A DNA stretch of 28,987 nucleotides, taken from NCBI GenBank assembly GCA_019118845.1, contig DWYE01000034.1, positions 1-28,987 on the forward strand. The letters are read 5' to 3'. The DNA comes from Anaeromassilibacillus stercoravium (lineage in GTDB: Bacteria > Bacillota > Clostridia > Oscillospirales > Acutalibacteraceae). The translations under genes were made by a program, and so were the position numbers. The notes under the pieces are model-generated. The model ran no database searches. It was not told the DNA's origin and saw only the letters and a list, made by a program, of their open reading frames with translations. This document shows positions 16,229-23,900 of this stretch, piece by piece; position 1 is the first letter of the stretch, and every line of letters begins with the position of its first letter.

Positions 16229-16257
16229 TTGCGATAAAAGCGTAAAAATGGTACAAT
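16229..16257 (+). promoter_or_regulatory. Promoter of the LURP-one-like gene
   Basis: TTGCGA (16229-16234), 17 bases, TACAAT (16252-16257). The position fits a start site near 16264 and a 40-base leader. Confidence 0.7.
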
Positions 16258-16304
16258 ACTATCCTAAGAAATCGGTAAAGTGAGACGCGAGAGGAGGCTG
16301 CGTT

Positions 16305-16796
16305 TTGAATTTGTATCTGAAACAGGATACGGAGGCAAATGCGGGCCTTTTTACGGTCTATGATACTTGCGGCCGAGTCTGCTATCGCCTTTCCGGGGAT
16401 GCACAAACCCTTGGAGGAAAAATGTATCTGTACGACTCCAACGGTGTGGAGGCAGCGCGGGTCACCCATATGGGGCTGGCAGGCATTTCCCGCTATACCA
16501 TCGTGGTGGCGGAGAAGGAACGCGCGCGGATCTTACAAAACCTGGCTTCTTTGAAGACGCCGTTCCGCATCCGCGGGATTTCTTGGAGGCTGCGCGGAGA
16601 TATGGCCCTGCGCTCATTTGACGTGGTCGATGCGGAGGGCCGGGTGGTCATGTCGCACGGACGCTGTTGGGAGTCCAGCGGGGAATGTTTTGCACTGGAG
16701 ATTGCGGAGGCGGAGAATGCCGTATTGTGCATCTGCATCGCCGCAGTGATCGACAGCAGTGCGCAGGCTGGCTCTGCTGTGGCCTTGCCGGTTTGA
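16305..16796 (+). CDS. LURP-one-related (tubby-like fold) protein, function unknown
   Basis: A 163 aa protein resembling bacterial LURP-one/YxjI-type proteins. It begins MNLYLKQDTEA and proceeds through short beta-strand pairs such as LFTVYDTCGRVCYRL and MYLYDSNGVEAARV, the repeated strand pattern of the tubby C-terminal-like barrel. No signal peptide or membrane helix is evident, so it is probably cytoplasmic. The bacterial family has no settled function; phospholipid or membrane association has been suggested for the fold. The start is TTG at 16305, with GAGGAGG eight bases upstream. It stands alone between a terminator and the valS promoter region. Confidence 0.65.
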   Translation: MNLYLKQDTEANAGLFTVYDTCGRVCYRLSGDAQTLGGKMYLYDSNGVEAARVTHMGLAGISRYTIVVAEKERARILQNLASLKTPFRIRGISWRLRGDMALRSFDVVDAEGRVVMSHGRCWESSGECFALEIAEAENAVLCICIAAVIDSSAQAGSAVALPV

Positions 16797-16810
16797 GATC
16801 TTTGCGCCCA

Positions 16811-16839
16811 TTGACAAAATGGGGCGCAAATGGCATACT
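16811..16839 (+). promoter_or_regulatory. Promoter of valS
   Basis: A perfect TTGACA (16811-16816) is followed after 17 bases by CATACT (16834-16839). The predicted leader is about 85-90 bases, too short for a normal T-box. Confidence 0.6.
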
Positions 16840-16874
16840 ATAACATATATTTATTTGTAGCATCTTGTAAAAAA

Positions 16875-16911
16875 CGCCGCCGCGCTCCTTGCTTCAGCGC
16901 CTGCGGCGATT
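16875..16911 (+). other. GC-rich leader hairpin before valS
   Basis: CGCCGC and GCGCT pair with AGCGC and GCGGCG across a nine-base loop, with a small internal bulge. No clear T run follows, so it is not an obvious terminator. It could affect translation or RNA stability. Confidence 0.4.
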
Positions 16912-16933
16912 GTGTTGATTAGGGGGAACATGC

Positions 16934-19561
16934 ATGAGCAGGGAATTGGCAAAGACCTACGACCCGCAGGAAGTGGAGGATCGGATTTACGATTTCTGGC
17001 TGAACGGCGGTTATTTCCATGCAACGGTCGATCCGGAGAAAAAACCTTACACCATCGTCATCCCGCCGCCCAATATCACCGGCCAACTTCATATGGGACA
17101 TGCGATGGATGAAACCCTTCAGGATATTCTGATTCGTTGGAGAAGAATGCAGGGGTATTCTGCGCTTTGGCTCCCCGGCACGGACCACGCCTCCATCGCG
17201 ACAGAGGCCAAGATCGTGGAGGCGATGCGCCAGGAGGGACTCACCAAAGAGGACCTGGGGCGCGAGAAGTTCCTGGAACGCGCCTGGGCGTGGAAAGAGA
17301 AATACGGCGGCAGGATTGTAGAACAGCTCAAAAAGCTGGGCTCCTCCTGCGATTGGGAGCGCGAACGCTTCACCATGGACGAGGGCTGCAACAAGGCGGT
17401 TCGTGAGGTGTTTGTGCGGTTATATAATAAGGGCCTGATTTACCGTGGCGAGCGGATCATCAACTGGTGCCCGCATTGTAAGACCTCCATTTCCGACGCG
17501 GAGGTGGAATTCGCAGAGAAGGACGGCAATTTCTGGCACATCCGCTATCCGTTTAAGGACGGCAGTGGGTATTTGGAGCTGGCCACCACCCGGCCGGAGA
17601 CGATGCTGGGAGACACCGCCGTGGCGGTGCATCCGGACGACCCGCGCTATAAGGACATCGTTGGCAAGACGCTGATCCTCCCGCTGGTTGGCCGTGAGAT
17701 CCCGGTGATTGCGGATACCTATGTCGAGCAGGACTTTGGGACCGGCGTGGTGAAGATCACCCCCGCACACGACCCGAACGACTTTGAAGTCGGCCTGCGC
17801 CACAATCTGGAAATCATCAATGTGATGAACGATGACGGCAGCATTAATGAAAACGGCGGGAAGTTTGCAGGAATGCCCGGCCTTGAGGCGCGCAAACAGA
17901 TCGTCAAGGAGCTGGAAGAACAGGGCTTCCTGGTGCGTATCGAGCCGATCAAGCACAATGTCGGCAGTTGCTACCGCTGCCACACCGTGGTGGAGCCGCG
18001 CGTTTCGAAGCAGTGGTTTGTAAAGATGGAACCGCTGGCAAAGCCGGCGATCGAATGCGTCCGTGACGGACGTGTGCGCTTTATTCCGGAGCGCATGGAG
18101 AAGATCTATTTCAATTGGATGGAGAACATCAAGGATTGGTGTATTTCCCGCCAGCTCTGGTGGGGACACCGCATCCCGGCGTGGTACTGCGAGGATTGCG
18201 GCGAGACGATTGTCGCGATGGACGCGCCGCATACGTGCCCCAAGTGCGGCTCCGAAAAGCTGCACCAGGATGAGGACACCCTGGATACCTGGTTCTCTTC
18301 CGCGCTGTGGCCGTTCTCGACGCTGGGCTGGCCGGATCAGACAGAAGACCTCAAGTATTTCTATCCGACGGATACGCTCGTGACGGGCTATGACATCATC
18401 TTCTTCTGGGTTGCCCGCATGATCTTCTCCGGTATGGAGCATATGGGCGAGCCGCCCTTTAAGACGGTCTTTATCCACGGCCTGATCCGTGATGCCCAGG
18501 GGCGCAAGATGAGCAAATCGCTCGGAAACGGCATTGACCCGCTGGAAGTGATCGCCCAGTATGGCGCGGACGCGCTGCGCTTTACGTTGGTGACGGGAAA
18601 CAGCCCCGGGAACGACCTGCGTTTCTCGCAGGAGAAGGTGGAAGCCAGCCGGAATTTTGCGAATAAGATCTGGAACGCATCGCGTTTCATTCTGATGAAT
18701 ATCGATGGCCAAGATGTCCCTAACCAGCTGCCTGAAAAGCTGGCATTGGAAGACAAGTGGATTGTCAACCAGTTTAATCAGGTTGTCAAAGAAGTCACGG
18801 ATAACCTTGAGCATTTTGAAATCGGCATTGCCGTACAGAAGCTGTACGATTTCCTCTGGGACGAGCTGTGCGACTGGTATATTGAAATTGCAAAGATTCG
18901 TTTGCAGTCCAGCGACGAGGAGGCTGCCCAAACTGCACGTCAGGTGCTGGTTTGGGTGATGACGGGAACGCTTCAGCTGTTGCATCCGTTTATGCCGTAT
19001 ATCACGGAGGAGATCTGGCAGTCGCTGCCGCATGAGGGCGAGTCCATTATGGTCTCCAAGTGGCCGGTCTATGAAGAAGCGCATTGCTTCCAGCAGGCCG
19101 CCTCCGATATGCAGGGCATTATGGATGTCATCCGCGCAGTGCGCAACCGCCGTTCGGAGATGAACGTGCCCCCGTCGAGAAAGACGCATCTGTACATTGC
19201 GACTGCGGCGGAAAAGGTGTTCCAGGAGGGCGCTCCGATCATCGAGCGTTTGGCCTTTGCCAACGGGGTAGAGATTGGACCCGCATTCGAGATCGAAGGC
19301 GCGGTGAACATTGTCACCAGCGGCGCGAAGGCATATATCCCGATGGACGAACTGGTGGATAAGAAAGCAGAGCTTGCCCGCTTGACGAAGGAATTGGAGT
19401 CGGCACAGAAGCAGTATGCGACGACACAGCAAAAGCTGAGCAACGAGAAATTCCTTTCGAAGGCCCCGGAGAACGTCGTGGAGGGCGTTCGCCAGAATGC
19501 AGCGAAATTGAAAGAGCACATCGCGTTGATTCAGTCCAGCATCGATGCGCTGTCGAAATAA
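16934..19561 (+). CDS. valS: Valyl-tRNA synthetase
   Basis: An 875 aa class I aminoacyl-tRNA synthetase, the normal length for ValRS. The HIGH-type motif is HMGH (53-56) after PPPNITGQL, and the KMSKS motif is at 525-529 (GRKMSKSLGNGIDP). A CP1 editing domain lies in between (TTRPETMLGDTAVAV near 217), with zinc-binding Cys pairs CYRCH and CPKCG. The last 60 residues form the tRNA-binding coiled coil. It charges tRNA-Val in the cytoplasm and removes mischarged threonine. AGGGGGA lies seven bases before the ATG; an out-of-frame ATG at 16930 is not used. folC follows after a 207-base gap with a hairpin, an order often seen in Firmicutes. Confidence 0.98.
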   Translation: MSRELAKTYDPQEVEDRIYDFWLNGGYFHATVDPEKKPYTIVIPPPNITGQLHMGHAMDETLQDILIRWRRMQGYSALWLPGTDHASIATEAKIVEAMRQEGLTKEDLGREKFLERAWAWKEKYGGRIVEQLKKLGSSCDWERERFTMDEGCNKAVREVFVRLYNKGLIYRGERIINWCPHCKTSISDAEVEFAEKDGNFWHIRYPFKDGSGYLELATTRPETMLGDTAVAVHPDDPRYKDIVGKTLILPLVGREIPVIADTYVEQDFGTGVVKITPAHDPNDFEVGLRHNLEIINVMNDDGSINENGGKFAGMPGLEARKQIVKELEEQGFLVRIEPIKHNVGSCYRCHTVVEPRVSKQWFVKMEPLAKPAIECVRDGRVRFIPERMEKIYFNWMENIKDWCISRQLWWGHRIPAWYCEDCGETIVAMDAPHTCPKCGSEKLHQDEDTLDTWFSSALWPFSTLGWPDQTEDLKYFYPTDTLVTGYDIIFFWVARMIFSGMEHMGEPPFKTVFIHGLIRDAQGRKMSKSLGNGIDPLEVIAQYGADALRFTLVTGNSPGNDLRFSQEKVEASRNFANKIWNASRFILMNIDGQDVPNQLPEKLALEDKWIVNQFNQVVKEVTDNLEHFEIGIAVQKLYDFLWDELCDWYIEIAKIRLQSSDEEAAQTARQVLVWVMTGTLQLLHPFMPYITEEIWQSLPHEGESIMVSKWPVYEEAHCFQQAASDMQGIMDVIRAVRNRRSEMNVPPSRKTHLYIATAAEKVFQEGAPIIERLAFANGVEIGPAFEIEGAVNIVTSGAKAYIPMDELVDKKAELARLTKELESAQKQYATTQQKLSNEKFLSKAPENVVEGVRQNAAKLKEHIALIQSSIDALSK

Positions 19562-19580
19562 GATTTTTGCAGGAAACGAG

Positions 19581-19617
19581 AGAGGCATGCTTTCCAAAGC
19601 GGAAGTATGCCTCTTTC
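19581..19617 (+). terminator. Hairpin after valS, probable terminator
   Basis: AGAGGCAT (19581-19588) pairs with ATGCCTCT (19607-19614), and CTTTCC/GGAAG extends the stem. The T tail is short (TTTCT), so termination may be partial and some read-through into folC is possible. Confidence 0.6.
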
Positions 19618-19768
19618 TGCAATACTGCATGATAAGCAGGAAGGGAATGCCGCCGGAATCCGATGGCTTTCGACCGCGCTGGTTTGAGACCATTCGTTGT
19701 GGATGGAAAGGAATCGAAGGATATTTGGGTGTTTTCCTGAATTTTTTTGGAAGGAAAGTGGGGGTACA

Positions 19769-21082
19769 ATGACCTATGAACAAACCTTGGAGAGGATTCA
19801 CGCGTTTCCGCGTTTTGGCGGTTCGCCCGGGGTGGAGCGCGTCCGGAAACTCTTGGCACAGCTGGGGAATCCCCAGGATCGTTTGAAATATATTCATGTG
19901 GCAGGTACAAACGGGAAGGGCTCCACCTGCGCGATGATTGCATCCGTATTGCAAAAAGCAGGATACCGGACGGGCCTTTTCACGTCCCCATTTCTCAGCG
20001 ATTTTTGTGAGCGCATCCGAGTGGATGCTGAAAAAATCCCAAGGGAATCGCTTGTCGAGATTACAGAGGGGGTGCTTCCGGTTGCACAGGGCTTGATTGA
20101 AAACGGGGAAGCCCTCACGGAGTTTGACTTTACCACCGCACTTGGCTTCCTGTGGTTTGCACGCCAGCAATGCGATTTTGTCGTTTTGGAAGTGGGGCTG
20201 GGGGGGCGAAATGACGCGACAAATGTGATCGGAACGCCGCTGGTGTCCGTTATCACGTCCATCTCCCTGGACCACACCAGCGTACTGGGTGATACAGTGG
20301 AGCAGATCGCTGCGGAAAAAGCGGGGATTATCAAGCCGTATGGGGTGACGGTGGCTTATGGCGATCAATTGCCCGGCGCAATGGAGGTGATCCGGCGCGC
20401 AGCGATGAAGCAACATAACCGGCTTGTGGAGGCCGCGCCTTCCGTACTCTCGGTGGTTTCCAGCGGGCTGCATGGGACGGAACTGCGCTATGAGGGGCTC
20501 TCCTTGCACTTGCCCCTTTTGGGAGAATACCAGGTGAAAAATGCCGCCACCGCTTTGGCTGCCCTTTCGGTTGTACAGGAACACGGCTATTCGATCCCCG
20601 ACCAAGCGCTCATGGAGGGTTTCGCTGCGGTCCGTTTCCCCGCCCGTATGGAACTGCTGAGCGAAAATCCTTTGGTTTTCCTGGACGGCGCCCACAACCC
20701 AGACGGAACGCATGCGCTTGCAGAGACACTTCGGAACCATTTGGCGGGGCGCCCCTTGGTGGGGCTGATCGGCATGCTGGCGGATAAGGATGTCCACACG
20801 GCGGCTGAAAATTTGGACGGGCTCTTCGAACAGGTGGTGACGGTCACACCCGACAATCCGCGCGCCATGCCCGCCAAAGAGCTGGCGGCCATCTGGCGCG
20901 TACATGGGACGCCAGCATACCCTGTGGAGGGTGTATCCGCGGCTTTGGACAAGGCGCTTACCCTTTTAAAGGAAAACGGTGCGCTGGTGATTTGCGGTTC
21001 GCTGTTCCTCGCGGGAGAGATTCGCCCGATTGCCCGAAAGCGGTTGCGGGAAAAAGTCAGCTTGCCCGCAGATTTCGAGTAA
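19769..21082 (+). CDS. folC: Folylpolyglutamate synthase / dihydrofolate synthase
   Basis: A 437 aa Mur-ligase-like ATP-dependent enzyme. The P-loop GTNGKGST is at 46-53, a folate-loop segment GLFTSPFLSDFCERI lies near 71-85, and LDGAHNPDGTHAL lies near 298-310 in the C-terminal domain. FolC adds glutamate to dihydropteroate and/or extends the polyglutamate tail of folates in the cytoplasm. The frame is open further upstream, but ATG 19769 has GTGGGGG just before it and the protein then starts at the usual place (MTYEQTLERIHAF). It has no other folate gene beside it. I see no convincing dedicated promoter in the 19618-19768 gap. Confidence 0.96.
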   Translation: MTYEQTLERIHAFPRFGGSPGVERVRKLLAQLGNPQDRLKYIHVAGTNGKGSTCAMIASVLQKAGYRTGLFTSPFLSDFCERIRVDAEKIPRESLVEITEGVLPVAQGLIENGEALTEFDFTTALGFLWFARQQCDFVVLEVGLGGRNDATNVIGTPLVSVITSISLDHTSVLGDTVEQIAAEKAGIIKPYGVTVAYGDQLPGAMEVIRRAAMKQHNRLVEAAPSVLSVVSSGLHGTELRYEGLSLHLPLLGEYQVKNAATALAALSVVQEHGYSIPDQALMEGFAAVRFPARMELLSENPLVFLDGAHNPDGTHALAETLRNHLAGRPLVGLIGMLADKDVHTAAENLDGLFEQVVTVTPDNPRAMPAKELAAIWRVHGTPAYPVEGVSAALDKALTLLKENGALVICGSLFLAGEIRPIARKRLREKVSLPADFE

Positions 21083-21091
21083 AATTTTAGC

Positions 21092-21125
21092 AAAGACCCT
21101 TTATCTTTATAGATAAAGGGTCTTT
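21092..21125 (+). terminator. Terminator after folC
   Basis: A 14-base-pair perfect stem (21092-21105 with 21112-21125), a six-base loop and a T-rich 3' arm. Confidence 0.9.
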
Positions 21126-21257
21126 TTGTATACCTACGAAGAAGAAGCATAGAACGCCTTTCTGAAAAAAGTTTTTCCTTCGTATAAAAAGGCAAAAAGT
21201 GGGAATCCTTTTTGAATGGTCCAAGATATCAAGAATGGATACATAGGAGGCAATCGA

Positions 21258-21593
21258 ATGGGTGTCAGGCTGATTTTAAAAGACGGCTGTCTTACGGCTT
21301 TGCTCAGCGGGGAGATCGACCACCATGTGGCAAGGGAATTGCGGGAGGAGATCGATGGAACGGCAATGCGGACAAGGCCAAGCGTGTTAAAACTGGATTT
21401 TTCCGGTGTGCAATTTATGGACAGCTCCGGGATTGGATTGATTATGGGACGGTATAAATTGATGCAGACGTGGGGTGGCAACGTGACCATTGCCAATCTC
21501 CCGCCCAAATTGGAGAAGATCGTATCCCTCTCCGGCCTGCGGGATCTCTGTAGCGTTGTAAAGGAGGTGAAGGAAGTTGAAGGCGAAGAATGA
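21258..21593 (+). CDS. spoIIAA: Anti-sigma F factor antagonist SpoIIAA
   Basis: A 111 aa STAS-domain protein. The phospho-acceptor serine lies in MDSSG (residues 54-58), followed by IGLIMGRYKLM. When dephosphorylated by SpoIIE in the forespore it binds SpoIIAB and frees sigma-F; SpoIIAB inactivates it by phosphorylation. The frame is open upstream to 21216, but ATG 21258 has TAGGAGG seven bases before it. It overlaps spoIIAB by 17 bases. The promoter should depend on sigma-H and Spo0A in related organisms, but I see no convincing consensus in 21126-21257. Confidence 0.95.
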   Translation: MGVRLILKDGCLTALLSGEIDHHVARELREEIDGTAMRTRPSVLKLDFSGVQFMDSSGIGLIMGRYKLMQTWGGNVTIANLPPKLEKIVSLSGLRDLCSVVKEVKEVEGEE

Positions 21594-22020
21594 GATGCGC
21601 ATTTCATTCCCCAGCAATTCCAACAATGAAGCATTTGGAAGGGCGGTTGTCGCCGCATTTGCCGCACAATTGGACCCCACGATCGACGAGTTGAGCGACA
21701 TCAAAACCGCTGTTTCGGAAGCGGTCACAAATTGCATTGTACATGCCTACCGGGATACGATTGGGATGATCTACATAACGGCAAAATACGATGACCATGG
21801 AACCTTGCAGATCAAAATCCGCGACAAGGGGTGCGGCATTGCAGATGTGGAACAGGCTATGCAGCCGCTCTTTACTACGGCCGGGGAAGAACGCGCAGGT
21901 TTGGGCTTTGCTGTGATGGAGAGCTTTATGGACAAGCTTCGCGTCACTTCGAAACTGGGGTCTGGAACCACCGTCACCATGCAGAAGAACCTTGCGCGGC
22001 GTGTGATGAAGAATGGATAG
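21577..22020 (+). CDS. spoIIAB: Anti-sigma F factor / serine kinase SpoIIAB
   Basis: A 147 aa GHKL-fold ATP-binding kinase and anti-sigma factor. The N-box is EAVTNCIVHAY near 49-59, the G1 box DKGCGIAD near 84-91 and the G2 box ERAGLGFAVME near 108-118. It holds sigma-F inactive with ATP and phosphorylates SpoIIAA. The start is TTG at 21577 with a perfect AAGGAGGTGA six bases upstream inside the spoIIAA end; a later in-frame ATG at 21595 would remove six residues. It overlaps spoIIAA by 17 bases and sigF by eight, so the three are translationally coupled. Confidence 0.96.
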   Translation: MKAKNEMRISFPSNSNNEAFGRAVVAAFAAQLDPTIDELSDIKTAVSEAVTNCIVHAYRDTIGMIYITAKYDDHGTLQIKIRDKGCGIADVEQAMQPLFTTAGEERAGLGFAVMESFMDKLRVTSKLGSGTTVTMQKNLARRVMKNG

Positions 22021-22663
22021 GGATCAATCGATACAGGAAAACATTGGCTTAGTACATGCCTGCGCCAAACGGTTCAAGGGGCGCGGGATGGAGTATGACG
22101 ACCTTTTCCAGGCGGGATGTTTAGGTCTGGTCAAAGCGGTGGACCATTTTGACGAGAGCCGCGGCCTCAAATTTTCCACGTATGCAGTGCCGGTTATCCT
22201 GGGCGAGATGCGCCGTCTTTTCCGGGACGGCGGCGCTGTAAAAGTGGGCCGCTCTCTGAAAGAGCTTTCCATTCGCGCCTCCCGAAAGGCGGCGGAATTT
22301 GCAGAAAAGGAGGGGCGTTCTCCGACCGTCGGAGAGCTTGCAGAGCTTTTAGGGGTGGAACCGGCGGAAGCGGCGCAAGCGCTCGGTGCAGCGCAGATGC
22401 CCCTCTCCTTGACCGCTTCCGAAGAGGATGGGGGCGGACAGATGGATATCAGCGTCGAGGGGGAGGATGAGAAGATCGCGGAGCTGCTCTCTTTGAAGCA
22501 GGTGGTGAAAGAATTGCCCCCGCGCGACCAAAACATCATCTATTTCCGGTATTATAAGCATCGGACGCAGACCGAAACCGCGCAGGCGCTGGGAATGACG
22601 CAGGTGCAGGTCTCCCGGAGGGAAAAGGTGATTTTGCAGGAACTTCGAAGAAAATTGGTTTAG
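22013..22663 (+). CDS. sigF: Sporulation sigma factor F, short N-terminus
   Basis: A 216 aa sigma-70-family factor that directs early forespore gene expression. Region 2 is present (YDDLFQAGCLGLVKAVDHF, FSTYAVPVILGEMRR), region 3 follows (VKVGRSLKELS) and region 4 ends the protein (QTETAQALGMTQVQVSRREK). It is roughly 40 residues shorter than B. subtilis sigma-F, beginning at the equivalent of region 2.1 and lacking region 1.2. An in-frame TGA at 22004-22006 prevents any upstream extension. It overlaps spoIIAB by eight bases, as expected for the spoIIA operon. The gene otherwise looks intact. Confidence 0.94.
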   Translation: MDRDQSIQENIGLVHACAKRFKGRGMEYDDLFQAGCLGLVKAVDHFDESRGLKFSTYAVPVILGEMRRLFRDGGAVKVGRSLKELSIRASRKAAEFAEKEGRSPTVGELAELLGVEPAEAAQALGAAQMPLSLTASEEDGGGQMDISVEGEDEKIAELLSLKQVVKELPPRDQNIIYFRYYKHRTQTETAQALGMTQVQVSRREKVILQELRRKLV

Positions 22664-22715
22664 GGGACAGCATTTTCGTTTGAAACAGAAGCGGAGTGTG
22701 TTGGGCTTCCAAAGA

Positions 22716-22758
22716 AAAAGCAGTGCCATGCCCAAGGAGAGGGCAGCGCACTGCTTTT
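22716..22758. terminator. Bidirectional terminator between sigF and the vanT racemase gene
   Basis: AAAAGCAGTGC (22716-22726) pairs with GCACTGCTTTT (22748-22758), and an inner GCCC/GGGC pair extends it. It lies between converging transcription units. Confidence 0.85.
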
Positions 22759-22775
22759 CCGTTTTGGGACGGAAG

Positions 22776-23900
22776 TCAATCACGGATCTCGATGCGCTCC
22801 AGGCGGCTTCCCAGCCGGCTGAGGATTTCATTGGAAATCGTGCCGGACTGCTCGGCCAAGTCGCTGGCGGAAATCTGTTGGATGCCGGAGCTTCCGATCA
22901 GGACGGCTTCATCCCCCGGCGCCACATTTGGAATGCCGGTGACGTCGATGAAAAGTTGATCCATACAGATGCGTCCAACGATGGGGACCTTTTGCCCATG
23001 GAGAAGCGCATATCTGGTCTGGGAGCCATTGCGTGGAATCCCATCCGCGTAACCGATGGAAACAACGGCGATAGTCCGTTCGCAAGCGGCCGTAAATGCC
23101 CGGCCGTATCCGGCGGCTTCACCGGGAGACAATGTTTTGACGCATTCTACCCTGGCTTTTAAGGAGAGAACCGGCCGCAGGTCGGCGGCTGCGCGCACAT
23201 GGTCGTGCGGACGGCTTAGGACTCCATAGAGTGCAATGCCGGTCCGCGCGTAATCGAAGGAAGGTTCATAATCGTTCAAAATTCCGTAGCTGCTCTGGAT
23301 ATGTGTTTTAAAGCCGGATATGCCGCTTTTATGGAGCGCATCCACCACGGACCGAAACCGCTTGATTTGCAGCTGGGTAAAGGCGCGCTCCTCCGCTGTT
23401 GTCCCGTCGGACACGCACAGATGGGAGTAGACGCCGGTGATTTTCAAATGGGGAAAGCTCCAAATGGCGCGGATTTTTTCGATTGCATCGCTGCGTTCCC
23501 CCAAACGCCGCATACCGGTGTCGATGCCCACATGTACCGGAAGTGCCTTTCCATAGTCGTTTAAAACCTGGGCATAGGGATAGTCGATGACCGTTTGGAC
23601 GAGGTTGTAATGGGCCAGTTCATCGAATTGGGAGGGATGGGTATAGCCCAATATGAGGATCTGCCCCGTAATGCCCGCCAGCCGGAGTTCGATTCCTTCC
23701 TGGACGGTGGCAACGCAAAAATCGGAGATCCCCATATCCTGTAACGCTTTGCCGACGAGGGCCGCGCCATGGCCATAGGCGTTCGCCTTGATCGCTGGCA
23801 TCATGGCGGTATGCTTTGGAAGAATTCGCTGAAGTTCTCGGACATTATGGGCCAAGTTTTCCCGGCTCAGCTCGATCCAGGCCCTACCTTTTTGGCACAT
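22776..23900 (-). CDS. vanT: VanT-type racemase domain protein (serine/alanine racemase)
   Basis: A 374 aa fold-type III PLP racemase of the Alr family. The PLP lysine is Lys38 in AIKANAYGHG. It also has GIDTGMRRLG near 124-133, GYGRAF and the IGYADGIPR segment near 282-290, and RICMDQ near 308. Its position directly after vanG, vanXY and a VanT-type membrane protein suggests it is the serine racemase half of VanT, supplying D-Ser, rather than a housekeeping Alr. The last 30 residues contain no Tyr, where Alr enzymes carry one that disfavours serine. It starts inside the membrane gene (34-base overlap) in the -1 frame, with its own AAAGGAGG eight bases before ATG. The serine preference is inferred. 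Confidence 0.85.
   Translation of the reverse strand: MCQKGRAWIELSRENLAHNVRELQRILPKHTAMMPAIKANAYGHGAALVGKALQDMGISDFCVATVQEGIELRLAGITGQILILGYTHPSQFDELAHYNLVQTVIDYPYAQVLNDYGKALPVHVGIDTGMRRLGERSDAIEKIRAIWSFPHLKITGVYSHLCVSDGTTAEERAFTQLQIKRFRSVVDALHKSGISGFKTHIQSSYGILNDYEPSFDYARTGIALYGVLSRPHDHVRAAADLRPVLSLKARVECVKTLSPGEAAGYGRAFTAACERTIAVVSIGYADGIPRNGSQTRYALLHGQKVPIVGRICMDQLFIDVTGIPNVAPGDEAVLIGSSGIQQISASDLAEQSGTISNEILSRLGSRLERIEIRD

Noticed and set aside
17420..20905. 1161-residue open frame on the minus strand opposite valS and folC
   Set aside because: It covers two unmistakable genes on the plus strand, has no recognisable motif or ribosome site, and arises from the codon bias of the real genes. 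The same applies to the long minus-strand frames at 1718-3331, 3193-4509 and 5408-6820.
21188..21217. Sigma-H-like promoter before spoIIAA (AAAGGCAAA and TGAAT)
   Set aside because: Spacing is about 16 rather than 14 bases and two positions mismatch, so I do not list it, although a sigma-H/Spo0A promoter is expected here.
22776..23900. Housekeeping alanine racemase (Alr) as the sole identity
   Set aside because: Possible by fold, but its overlap with a VanT-type membrane gene in a vanG-vanXY operon and the lack of a C-terminal Tyr favour the VanT racemase half. Alanine activity is not excluded.
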